From Caldithrix abyssi (lineage in GTDB: Bacteria; Calditrichota; Calditrichia; Calditrichales; Calditrichaceae), in NCBI GenBank assembly GCA_011369465.1, contig DRQG01000084.1, positions 1-40,901 of the forward strand: a stretch of 40,901 bases of DNA, given 5' to 3'. Every line of letters begins with the position of its first letter. Positions within the stretch are counted from its first letter, which is position 1. Shown in pieces: positions 8,611 through 16,532 of this stretch. Made by a program: the position numbers and the translations under genes. Below the pieces are notes generated by a model. The model was not told the origin of the DNA. It was given only the letters and a program-made list of their open reading frames with translations, and made no database searches.

Positions 8611-10362
8611 ATGAAAACAAAATATTCAAAAATGATGACGGCCCTATTCGGTATTATACTCATTGCCGTTTTTGGGATGACGGTACATGCACATGCTCAA
8701 AGTGCACCGACCGTTGTTTATACGGCAAAAAAAATTATCACTATGGAACAGTCTCTTCCTGAAGCGAAAGCGGTGGCCGTAAGGGATGGAAAAATCATCG
8801 CTGTCGGCAACCTGGAAGAGGTAAAAAATAAGCTTGGCCGGCAGGAATATGAGCTGAACGATCGTTTTAAGGACAAGGTAATAATGCCGGGATTTATCGA
8901 CAACCATGTCCATCCCATGCTGGTGGGCGGTTTCCTTTTGCAGACGAAATTCATCACCCCCTTCGACTGGAACCTGCCGAGCGGACAGGTAAAAGGCGTA
9001 AAAGGGCGTGAAGCTTATCTCGCCCGTCTTAGGGAAATGGAAGCAAAAATAGAGGATCCGCAGGAATGGTTGTGGACCTGGGGCTATCAAAGAAATTTTC
9101 ATGGCGACCTTTCCCGGAATGATCTGGATGCCATCACCTCAACCCGCCCGGTCATTGTTTGGGGACGTTCTTTCCACGAGATAGTGCTTAATACACCGGC
9201 GTTGAAAGCGATTGGTTTTCTCGGTAAGGATGATCCTCAGCATGAGCAGATAGACTGGCATAAAGGTCTGGCTATGGAAGCCGGTTTCAAACAGTACATT
9301 TTACCAAAACTGGTTGCCATACTTATGAAACCGGAGAGGCTTTTGCCTACTCTGAAGACCATAGGACAGGTTTTGCACATGGGGGGCGTTACCACCGCTG
9401 TGGATATGGCAGCAGCTGCAACCGATGTTGACAAGGAATGGCAGGCGCAGCAGGCGGTTTACGAAAAAGACGATACCCCTTTCCGCATCTATTATATACC
9501 GTTAAGCAGCAGACTCATCGCCAACCGTTATGGCGGTTTTGAAAAGGCGGCCGATTTTTTTGAAACGCTGCCGCAACGGAATACCCATCACATGAAATGG
9601 CTGCACAAACAGGTGAAATTTCTGGCCGACGGCGCTTTCTTTTCCCAGCTTATGCAAATGAAAGACGGCTATACAGACGGCCACAAAGGCGAATGGATTA
9701 TGCCTCCCGATGAATTGAAGGAAGCGGGCGAGGTTTTCTGGAAGCGCGATTACCAGATTCATACACATGTCAATGGCGACCTGGGTATGGATGTGGTGCT
9801 GGATATGTTAAATAATCTGGAAAAAGAATATCCACGCCAGGATCACCGTTTCGTCCTGCATCACGTCGGTTATTTTACCAAAGACCAGGCCAAACGCATT
9901 GCCGGTTTGGGCGCTGTAGTTTCTGCGCAGCCCTATTATCTTTACACCATGGGAGAAATATATGCCGAACAAGGCCTGGGGCCCGACCGCGCATACCACA
10001 TGCTGCGTCTGAAATCCCTGGTCGATAACGGCATCCGTTTATCCCTGCATTCGGATTTCCCCATGGCACCGGCCGAACCGCTGAAGCTGGCCTGGGTGGC
10101 GGCGAACCGGCTTTCCGCAAGCGGTAAGGTGCTGGCGCCTGAAGAGCGCATCAGCGTTGATGCGGCGCTGCGTGCCATTACCATCGACGCCGCTTATGCC
10201 GTTCAATTGGAAAATTCGATTGGTAGTATCGCACCGGGCAAGATAGCTGATTTCACTGTGCTGGAGCAGGACCCCTATGAAGTACAGCCCGAAGCGCTGA
10301 AAGACGTACCGGTTTGGGGAACAGTTTTCGAGGGCAAAGTATTCCCGATTAAAACGAAGTGA
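8611..10362 (+). CDS. Secreted YtcJ-type amidohydrolase, divergent paralogue
   Basis: The 583-residue enzyme has a Sec signal peptide (residues 1-29, ending AHA before Gln30) and AAAAGGAA upstream of the ATG. Metal and catalytic residues are H99/H101 (IDNHVH), H386 (HVNGD), H417 (VLHHVGY) and D482 (LHSDFPMAP). The family loop that normally reads DG[ST]xxGxxAY...PY is replaced by ADGAFFSQLMQMKDGY (D340), and the region before it (FKQYILPKL..., KWLHKQVKF) is also different. The active site should therefore work, but the substrate pocket probably differs from the other paralogues. It begins 93 bases after the lipoprotein paralogue on the same strand. Confidence 0.9.
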   Translation: MKTKYSKMMTALFGIILIAVFGMTVHAHAQSAPTVVYTAKKIITMEQSLPEAKAVAVRDGKIIAVGNLEEVKNKLGRQEYELNDRFKDKVIMPGFIDNHVHPMLVGGFLLQTKFITPFDWNLPSGQVKGVKGREAYLARLREMEAKIEDPQEWLWTWGYQRNFHGDLSRNDLDAITSTRPVIVWGRSFHEIVLNTPALKAIGFLGKDDPQHEQIDWHKGLAMEAGFKQYILPKLVAILMKPERLLPTLKTIGQVLHMGGVTTAVDMAAAATDVDKEWQAQQAVYEKDDTPFRIYYIPLSSRLIANRYGGFEKAADFFETLPQRNTHHMKWLHKQVKFLADGAFFSQLMQMKDGYTDGHKGEWIMPPDELKEAGEVFWKRDYQIHTHVNGDLGMDVVLDMLNNLEKEYPRQDHRFVLHHVGYFTKDQAKRIAGLGAVVSAQPYYLYTMGEIYAEQGLGPDRAYHMLRLKSLVDNGIRLSLHSDFPMAPAEPLKLAWVAANRLSASGKVLAPEERISVDAALRAITIDAAYAVQLENSIGSIAPGKIADFTVLEQDPYEVQPEALKDVPVWGTVFEGKVFPIKTK

Positions 10363-10447
10363 CAATATAAATTTTGCGTGAAACAATTCAAAGAAGCAGA
10401 ATAAAAAAATGAACGCAGAATTCATTGATTACGGAAAGGAGGAACTC

Positions 10448-10993
10448 ATGTTAAAAGGTTTTCATTTCATTGCTATCATTCTTTTATCTCTTCTCATAAG
10501 CTGTTCATCGGTTTCGGTGGTCACAGATTACGATCATGCCGAAGACTTTAGTACCTACAAAACATTCAGGATGTATGAAGGGAAGACCATTCCCGGAGAT
10601 GAACTGGCCAAAGACCCGCTGGTAAAAAAGCGTTTTGAAGATGCCGTTAAAGAGGAACTGATTAAAAAAGGATTTACCTACAAAGAAAGCGGCGATGTGG
10701 ATTTTATGGTTGTTATCCACGCCGGCGTGAAGGAAAAAGTAAGGGTGACCAACTGGGGTCGCTACGGATGGTACGATCCCTGGTGGGGCCCATACGGAGG
10801 CCGGGTGGATGTGAGCCAATACGAAGAAGGTACCCTGGTCATCGACATTGTGACGGTATCGCAGAAAGAATTGGCCTGGCGCGGCATGGGCACCAGCGTG
10901 ATCGGTTCTAATAAATACGGCGGCGATGAAGAAGGCTTGAAAAATATTCGCGAAATCGTTTCCAAAATTCTGGCCGGTTTCCCGCCAAAATAA
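10448..10993 (+). CDS. DUF4136 lipoprotein
   Basis: I placed the start at 10448, preceded by a strong AAGGAGG, rather than at the in-frame ATG at 10409. From there the protein begins with a lipoprotein signal, MLKGFHFIAIILLSLLISC, and has 181 residues. The mature part matches the DUF4136 pattern: VVTDYDHAEDFSTYKTFRMYEG near the start, then LVKKRFEDAVKEELIKKGFTY, DVDFMVVIHAGVKEK and a final EGTLVIDIVTVSQKELAWRGMG. A Trp/Tyr/Gly/Pro-rich stretch (WGRYGWYDPWWGPYGG) sits mid-protein. The function of the family is unknown; it is an envelope lipoprotein. It lies between two exported amidohydrolases on the same strand. Confidence 0.85.
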   Translation: MLKGFHFIAIILLSLLISCSSVSVVTDYDHAEDFSTYKTFRMYEGKTIPGDELAKDPLVKKRFEDAVKEELIKKGFTYKESGDVDFMVVIHAGVKEKVRVTNWGRYGWYDPWWGPYGGRVDVSQYEEGTLVIDIVTVSQKELAWRGMGTSVIGSNKYGGDEEGLKNIREIVSKILAGFPPK

Positions 10994-11047
10994 ATTCCGG
11001 TTTATGACAGAATTTTGAATAAATCAATAGAGAGAGGATGATGTAAG

Positions 11048-12751
11048 ATGAACAAGTTTAAATTCACCTTGCTGTTACCGGTAATTTTGCCGCTGCTGAT
11101 GGGCTTTGCACCGCAGGATAAAAAATCCGGGGAGGCGGCCAGTCATGTAGTCATCATTGCCAATGCCAATATTCATACCATGAACGCCAAACAACCAAAG
11201 GCCACAGCGATGGCATTCAAAGACGGGAAAATCATCGCCGTAGGCGACCTGGCCGCGGTTAAAAAAGCCGCCGGTAAGGATTACGAATATTTCGATCTGG
11301 GCGGCAAAACGGTAGTGCCCGGTTTCATCGAATCACACGACCACATGGTGCAGTTCGGCGGCTCGTTAAACTATCTGGATATTACGCCATTTGTTTGCCC
11401 CACGTTAAAGGAAGCTCTGGAAAAACTGAAAAAATACGGCGAGCCGGATGAAACCGGTTGGATATACGCCTGGGCGGCTGACCAGACCTTATATAAGGAA
11501 AAGCGCGGACCCACGAGACAGGAACTGGATGAATTGTTTCCGGATACGCCGGTATTTATTTACCACATGAGCGGTCATGCTGCCTATGTGAACAGCAAAG
11601 CTCTGGAATTGGCCGGCATTACCAAAGATACGCCCAACCCCAAAGGCGGCGAGTTTGTAAAAGATGAAAACGGCGAGCTTACCGGTTTTCTGAAAGGCAT
11701 GCCCGCCTGGAGACAGGTGGGGAATTTCCCCAAGGTGGATAAGGAAACCACCGTAAATTCGGCCAGATATTACGCCGAACGCGGCTATACCACAACTTCC
11801 GAATTTGCCTTGATGAATCCCGTTTTGTTGGAAATGATCAAGGAAGTTACCGAAGAACCGGACTTTCCGGTAAGAATTTACGGCGGACTGTTCAGTTCTA
11901 TGCCCGGGTTGGAAGAAGTGGCGCCGCAGGCCAAAAACTATGAAACCGATCTGTTCAAAATAAAATTTATCAAGACCTGGACGGACGGTTCCACCCAGGG
12001 CGGCACCGGTTATTTTACCAAACCGTATTACAAACTGGATTCGGATACCAAAAAAGGCGCCCGGGGAACGCAGGAGGATTTTAACCGGCAGGTTACCCAA
12101 ATGCTTAAATGGGGATTTGCCCCGGCTATCCACTCCAACGGCGATGCGGCCATGGATCTGGCGCTAAACGCCATCGAATATGCACGCAAAAAAACCGGCC
12201 GCAGCGATATCCGTCCCCATCTCATTCATTGCCAGTATGTGCGCGAGGACCAGTTTGACCGCATCAAAAAAATGGGCAATATCGGTATGACATTTTTCTC
12301 CGCGCATGTTTATTACTGGGGCGATATGCACCGCGATCTGCTGTTGGGCCCGGAAAGGGCGGCCAATATCGCCGCGGTGGACGAGGCCATCAAGCGCGGC
12401 ATTCCCTACGGAATTCACAATGACCCGCCGGTAACCAAACCGGATGCGCTGGAATCGATGTGGATTGCGGTCAATCGTCTCACTTCTTCCGGTAAAGAGT
12501 TGGGGCCGCAGCATAAAATTACACCCGAGCAGGCGCTGTACGGGTACACGCTCGGCGCGGCCAGGGTTTTTGGCATCGAGGATATAGTCGGTTCCCTGGA
12601 AAAGGGTAAATATGCGGATTTCGTGGTATTGGAAAAAGATCCTTTGCAGGTTGATCCGATGAAGTTGAAAGATATCCGGATTGACGCCACGGTGATGGGT
12701 GGCAAAATAACTTTTTTAAGAAATGAACTTTACTCAGGAGAATTGCCGTAA
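11048..12751 (+). CDS. Exported YtcJ-type amidohydrolase
   Basis: The 567-residue enzyme has a hydrophobic N-terminal signal (residues about 5-21) without a lipobox Cys, so it is probably periplasmic or secreted. GAGAGAGGATG precedes the ATG. Key residues are H97/H99 (IESHDH), D313 in TDGSTQGGTGYFTKPY, H362 in AIHSNGDAAMD, H394 in LIHCQY and D459 in IHNDPPVTKP. The C-terminal domain (GSLEKGKYADFVVLEKDP) is complete. It starts 54 bases after the DUF4136 lipoprotein gene and ends 21 bases before the exporter gene, so it is likely in the same transcript. The exact substrate is unknown. Confidence 0.92.
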   Translation: MNKFKFTLLLPVILPLLMGFAPQDKKSGEAASHVVIIANANIHTMNAKQPKATAMAFKDGKIIAVGDLAAVKKAAGKDYEYFDLGGKTVVPGFIESHDHMVQFGGSLNYLDITPFVCPTLKEALEKLKKYGEPDETGWIYAWAADQTLYKEKRGPTRQELDELFPDTPVFIYHMSGHAAYVNSKALELAGITKDTPNPKGGEFVKDENGELTGFLKGMPAWRQVGNFPKVDKETTVNSARYYAERGYTTTSEFALMNPVLLEMIKEVTEEPDFPVRIYGGLFSSMPGLEEVAPQAKNYETDLFKIKFIKTWTDGSTQGGTGYFTKPYYKLDSDTKKGARGTQEDFNRQVTQMLKWGFAPAIHSNGDAAMDLALNAIEYARKKTGRSDIRPHLIHCQYVREDQFDRIKKMGNIGMTFFSAHVYYWGDMHRDLLLGPERAANIAAVDEAIKRGIPYGIHNDPPVTKPDALESMWIAVNRLTSSGKELGPQHKITPEQALYGYTLGAARVFGIEDIVGSLEKGKYADFVVLEKDPLQVDPMKLKDIRIDATVMGGKITFLRNELYSGELP

Positions 12752-12772
12752 AAGGGGCAAGGAAAGCTCAAT

Positions 12773-13489
12773 ATGATTGAACTTCTTGCTATACTTGCAC
12801 CGATTGCTCTCATCGATAGTTTGTCGGTTGTCCCTATTGCCAGCGTACCTCTGGTCATGCTGCTTGGCGGCCGTCGGCCGGTGGCCGGTTCGCTGGCATT
12901 TTTGGCCGGTATCTTTTTCACCTATTTTCCTTTCGGTGTGCTTCTGCTGTTCGGACTGGACGCCGTTTTCGACAGGCTGGCAAACCATTTTGTGGCCTGG
13001 TGGAGCCGGGAACCGGATATTGGCGAGGTGATCCTACAGATTATTATCGGTCTGCTTATGGTGGTGTACGGCGGCAAATTATGGAACCGGCGGGGCAAAA
13101 TACAACAGGAAACGGAGCAAAGCGCTATCACGCCGGCTCAGGCTTTTTCCATGGCCGCTTTGATTAATATAACCGGTATGTGGGGCGCCCTGCCCTATTT
13201 TGCCGCCGTCGCACAGATCCTGAAGGCCGATTTTTCAGCAAGCGGAATGCTAATCGCATTACTCTTTTACAACCTGGTGTTTGCCCTGCCGCTTTCCGCG
13301 TTCCTTTTCCTGCGCCTTCTTATAGGCGAGCGCTCGCAGCGCTGGTTCGAATCGATAAATGTCTTTCTCGCCCGTTGGGGCGGCCGCATATTGCTGATTG
13401 TGCTTATCGGGTTGGGTCTGCTGCTGATTGCGGACGGTACAGGCTGGCTGTTCGGTTGGCCTTTGATTATGCCGGGTTTTGAAGGATGA
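12773..13489 (+). CDS. GAP/LysE-like multi-spanning membrane transporter
   Basis: The 238-residue protein has about six hydrophobic segments: IELLAILAPIALIDSLSVVP, GSLAFLAGIFFTYFPFGVLLLF, VILQIIIGLLMVVYGG, a pair in the third quarter (ITGMWGALPYFAAVA, LIALLFYNLVFALPLSAFLF) and a C-terminal ILLIVLIGLGLLLIADG. The N-terminal P-x-x-x-x-D-S pattern and the inverted-repeat layout fit the GAP / Sap (sulfolipid-1-addressing) branch of the LysE superfamily, which exports small molecules or lipids. A GGAAAG precedes the ATG and the gene starts 21 bases after the amidohydrolase stop. It may move a product or substrate of the hydrolase pathway, but that is only inferred from position. Confidence 0.7.
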   Translation: MIELLAILAPIALIDSLSVVPIASVPLVMLLGGRRPVAGSLAFLAGIFFTYFPFGVLLLFGLDAVFDRLANHFVAWWSREPDIGEVILQIIIGLLMVVYGGKLWNRRGKIQQETEQSAITPAQAFSMAALINITGMWGALPYFAAVAQILKADFSASGMLIALLFYNLVFALPLSAFLFLRLLIGERSQRWFESINVFLARWGGRILLIVLIGLGLLLIADGTGWLFGWPLIMPGFEG

Positions 13490-13544
13490 TGATTTTATTC
13501 ATTTGGTTATAACGGAATGTTTCATATACAAAAAGGTTAAAGCA

Positions 13545-14885
13545 ATGCGTCATTCAATAGCTTATTCTATCTTATTCTTTTTCCTAATAAATTTTACAGC
13601 GGCTCAACCCGCAAATCAGGTGATCTATCTGGGCGGCGGCAGCGTGGATGGTATTTCCGATAACGGCAAGATCGTTGTCGGCGGATTCGGCGACCTCGGT
13701 TATTATTGGACGTTCGGAACCGGCCGGGTGGAACTGGGCTGGTGTCGTCCCTACGATGTAACCAACGATACTATGATTGTGGGCGAATTCTTAGACCCCA
13801 ACACCTTAACTCCCGAAGGCGACACCTGTTTTGTGGCCGGGTACTGGAAAAACGGACAGTGGCACAGCATCGGTTCGCTGTTGGATGAACCCTTTCATCC
13901 CGATTGGTACACCGATGCCTTTGGGGTTTCATCGGACGGCAGCACCATTGTCGGTATGCAGTGGTGGGATTACGATCGTGTGGAAGCCTACAAATGGACC
14001 CAGACCGACAGTTTCACCCTGCTGGGTATGAACGGCGGACAGGGCAGCAAGGCGCTGGGTGTAAACGAAGACGGATCGATTATTGTAGGTTGGGACGAAA
14101 ATAACAATTTTGAACGCCGGGCTTTTAAATGGAATCCCGATTCATTTTACCTGGGAAGCCTGGCTACGCCTCCTTCCGAAGTGGGGGAAGCTCACGATAT
14201 CAGTCCGAACGGTATGTATATCGTAGGCGGTTCCGCTGACAAAGCCTTTGTGTGGACCGAATCCGGCGGCATGGTAGAGCTGAATCCCGGCAGCACCAAA
14301 GGTTCCTATGCCATCGATGTGTCGGACAACAAAGTCATTGTGGGAACGTACGAAAGCGGCATATTGCATAACGATGGTTTCGTTTATACCGATCAATATG
14401 GTTTTGAGCTGATTGATGACTTTTTCGCCAGAAATAACATCGCTTACGATCTGGATTGGGCGTATTTTGATTATTGCCAGGCCGTTTCGCGCGATGGTAA
14501 AGTGATTGCCGGTCGGGGCTACCGGAGTACCACCGAACCGGCTTACGAAGCCTGGGTAGTGTATCTGGAGGACCCCGCGGCTTTGGACAAACCGGCAAAC
14601 ACCGTTAAGGGCTATTATTTGGAACAGAACTATCCTAATCCGTTTAATCCATCCACAACCATTGCTTTTTCTATTCCGGTATCCGCTCAAATCCGCCTTA
14701 CCGTTTATGATTTGCAGGGACGTGAAGTTCGGACGCTTTTTAACGGTAATTTAGCGGCAGGAAGACACGAAGTGCGCTGGGACGGACAGGATGCATCGGG
14801 CCGACCGGCGGCATCCGGCCTGTATCTTTATACTCTGCAAGCAGCTTCTTTTAAAAAGACCGGTAAAATGCTGCTCGTCCGCTAA
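13545..14885 (+). CDS. Secreted HAF-repeat protein with C-terminal sorting tail
   Basis: I chose the ATG at 13545 (446 residues) because it gives a clean signal peptide ending near FTAAQP; the in-frame ATG at 13479 would overlap the previous gene and put 22 residues in front of it. The body contains at least four repeats of the HAF type, each with the form GxSxDGxxIVG...AxxWT: VDGISDNGKIVVG, AFGVSSDGSTIVG, ALGVNEDGSIIVG and AHDISPNGMYIVGG. The last 90 residues form a sorting domain: QNYPNPFNPSTTIAFSIP, LTVYDLQGREVRTL, ASGLYLYTL and a final KTGKMLLVR. Such tails direct secretion or surface anchoring in FCB bacteria. The repeats suggest a beta-propeller-like surface protein of unknown ligand. 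Confidence 0.8.
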   Translation: MRHSIAYSILFFFLINFTAAQPANQVIYLGGGSVDGISDNGKIVVGGFGDLGYYWTFGTGRVELGWCRPYDVTNDTMIVGEFLDPNTLTPEGDTCFVAGYWKNGQWHSIGSLLDEPFHPDWYTDAFGVSSDGSTIVGMQWWDYDRVEAYKWTQTDSFTLLGMNGGQGSKALGVNEDGSIIVGWDENNNFERRAFKWNPDSFYLGSLATPPSEVGEAHDISPNGMYIVGGSADKAFVWTESGGMVELNPGSTKGSYAIDVSDNKVIVGTYESGILHNDGFVYTDQYGFELIDDFFARNNIAYDLDWAYFDYCQAVSRDGKVIAGRGYRSTTEPAYEAWVVYLEDPAALDKPANTVKGYYLEQNYPNPFNPSTTIAFSIPVSAQIRLTVYDLQGREVRTLFNGNLAAGRHEVRWDGQDASGRPAASGLYLYTLQAASFKKTGKMLLVR

Positions 14886-15009
14886 ACGTTGCAGAGCATT
14901 GGACTGCACGGCTTCCTTTTTCAGCGCAATATATATTTGGATTCCAGTACCAATGCTCTTTATATTTTACCGGTGCATCCATCCGCATCGGAACAAGGTA
15001 AAGGGAACA

Positions 15010-16494
15010 ATGCAAAAAGCTATAGGCCTGATCGGTATTTGTTTATTCTTTTGGGGAACAGCCCTCCCGGCACAGGATACGAATAATGAACAATTCGCGC
15101 TGCTCTGGAAAGGGAACCGGACGCAACTCACCGTAGAAGAAATCGCCGCTTATTGTGCACCTGTATTTTGGTTTTCACCGGACGAGCCGGAACTAAAAAA
15201 CAAAAAGGGCCGGGAAATCGATATCCCCGCCCCTTTTCCTTTCGACACACTTAGCAGCGCTCCCGTCGTGTATTATCAAATTAAAGAAATTCTGGCTAAA
15301 GAAAATGCCAGGGAACCCATCTGGAATTACATGCCGGATGATATAAGCAAGTCTGTTATTTATCTGGATAAGATTAAGGGATTCCAGATCAATTACATGC
15401 ATTATTACCGCCACGAAGCGGGAGTCGGACGCCATGAGCACGACACGGAACAGGTGCAGTTCAAAATTTACGTGCATCGTTCAAATCCGAACGGCGATAA
15501 AAAAAGAGTTCAATACGAACTGGTGTTTCTGCAAGCCACCGCGACCGCGCATATCGTGGACTGGTATAAAAACATATATAGTTTGGATACCACAAATTTT
15601 GATTTTGAACTCAAATTACCCTTTCATATTTTGGTGGAAGAAGGCAAACACGCCAGTTGTACAGATATGAACGGCGACGGATATTACACCCCAGGTTATG
15701 ATGTTAATGTGCGGGTTAATGACGCCTGGGGCCTTCGCGATGTAATCCGTACCGGTACGCTCTTTTCATCGCAGTTTCAGGGCTGGATGACCAAAGTAAG
15801 GCGCCCCGAATACCGGGTGCTTCCCCCCTTGCCTGCCGATAGTCCTTTGCGATCAGAATATGAACAAAATACGGTTTACGCGCCCGATAACGCCGTTTAT
15901 GAGCTCCGCCCCATGCCCGATCCGGATCACGCTCTCCCTGATGCGGCGTTAAAACGGGATATGGAACCGTATCATGCGGCAAACTGGCCCAGGCTGAGAC
16001 AAGAGACCGATTACGAAGCATTGTTAGACTGGTGGGAGGGCGACCGCATCATTAAATCTTTATCCATAGCGGTAAGGGCTAACGAAACCTGGGGGCTTTC
16101 CTTTAGCTTTCCTCTTCTTATCATAAAAAATGTTGAAGCGCCGCTCATCGGCGGTTGGCTGGTGAACAGAGTTTATTTTCAGGATAAGGATTTGCGCGAT
16201 TTCGGATACAACATTCTTTATACTCCGTCGGCCTCCCGTTTTATGGACCCCTATTTTGCTTTTGGGGTGGAAGTGGACTACTACAATGTTCCGGAAACGG
16301 AAGCCCTTAAAAAACGGACGGATTTCGTGATGGAAACAGGTGTAAAATTCCGCACTACGGTCAAACCGACCATCCTGAGCTTTTTATCGCCCATTACGGA
16401 TTTTTGGGGCGTGCGTATCGGGATTAAAAATCGCGGGTTTATGAAAATCGATCAATTGACCTATGTTTTTGAGATCGGTGCCGGGGCCTGGTAG
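15010..16494 (+). CDS. Secreted protein with Vps62-like motifs
   Basis: The ATG at 15010 follows GGTAAAGGG and gives a signal peptide (residues 1-21, ending LPAQD); upstream in-frame ATGs give no signal and overlap the preceding gene. The 494-residue product is not firmly assigned. Three features stand out: AAYCAPVFWFSPDEP near residue 47, a histidine/acidic cluster RHEHDTEQVQF at 141-151, and EEGKHASCTDMNGDGYYTPG at 210-229. The first three resemble the Vps62-like family pattern (HEGDWE and gSHAsY), and the D219-N-D-G loop looks like a calcium-binding loop. The last 150 residues (SIAVRANETWGLSFSFPLLI through RIGIKNRGFMKIDQLTYVFEIGAGAW) alternate like barrel strands. It is plausibly an envelope protein of unknown function. 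Confidence 0.6.
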   Translation: MQKAIGLIGICLFFWGTALPAQDTNNEQFALLWKGNRTQLTVEEIAAYCAPVFWFSPDEPELKNKKGREIDIPAPFPFDTLSSAPVVYYQIKEILAKENAREPIWNYMPDDISKSVIYLDKIKGFQINYMHYYRHEAGVGRHEHDTEQVQFKIYVHRSNPNGDKKRVQYELVFLQATATAHIVDWYKNIYSLDTTNFDFELKLPFHILVEEGKHASCTDMNGDGYYTPGYDVNVRVNDAWGLRDVIRTGTLFSSQFQGWMTKVRRPEYRVLPPLPADSPLRSEYEQNTVYAPDNAVYELRPMPDPDHALPDAALKRDMEPYHAANWPRLRQETDYEALLDWWEGDRIIKSLSIAVRANETWGLSFSFPLLIIKNVEAPLIGGWLVNRVYFQDKDLRDFGYNILYTPSASRFMDPYFAFGVEVDYYNVPETEALKKRTDFVMETGVKFRTTVKPTILSFLSPITDFWGVRIGIKNRGFMKIDQLTYVFEIGAGAW

Positions 16495-16532
16495 GCAACA
16501 AGACCCGGGATGATTCCTGCACATGAAATTTC

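Noticed and set aside
10409-10447. Start of the DUF4136 lipoprotein at 10409
   Set aside because: The ATG at 10448 has a strong AAGGAGG and gives an immediate lipoprotein signal; the earlier start would add 13 polar residues in front of it.
11489-12133. A 214-codon open frame opposite the fourth amidohydrolase
   Set aside because: Shadow of a conserved coding sequence, with no domain, start context or neighbour support.
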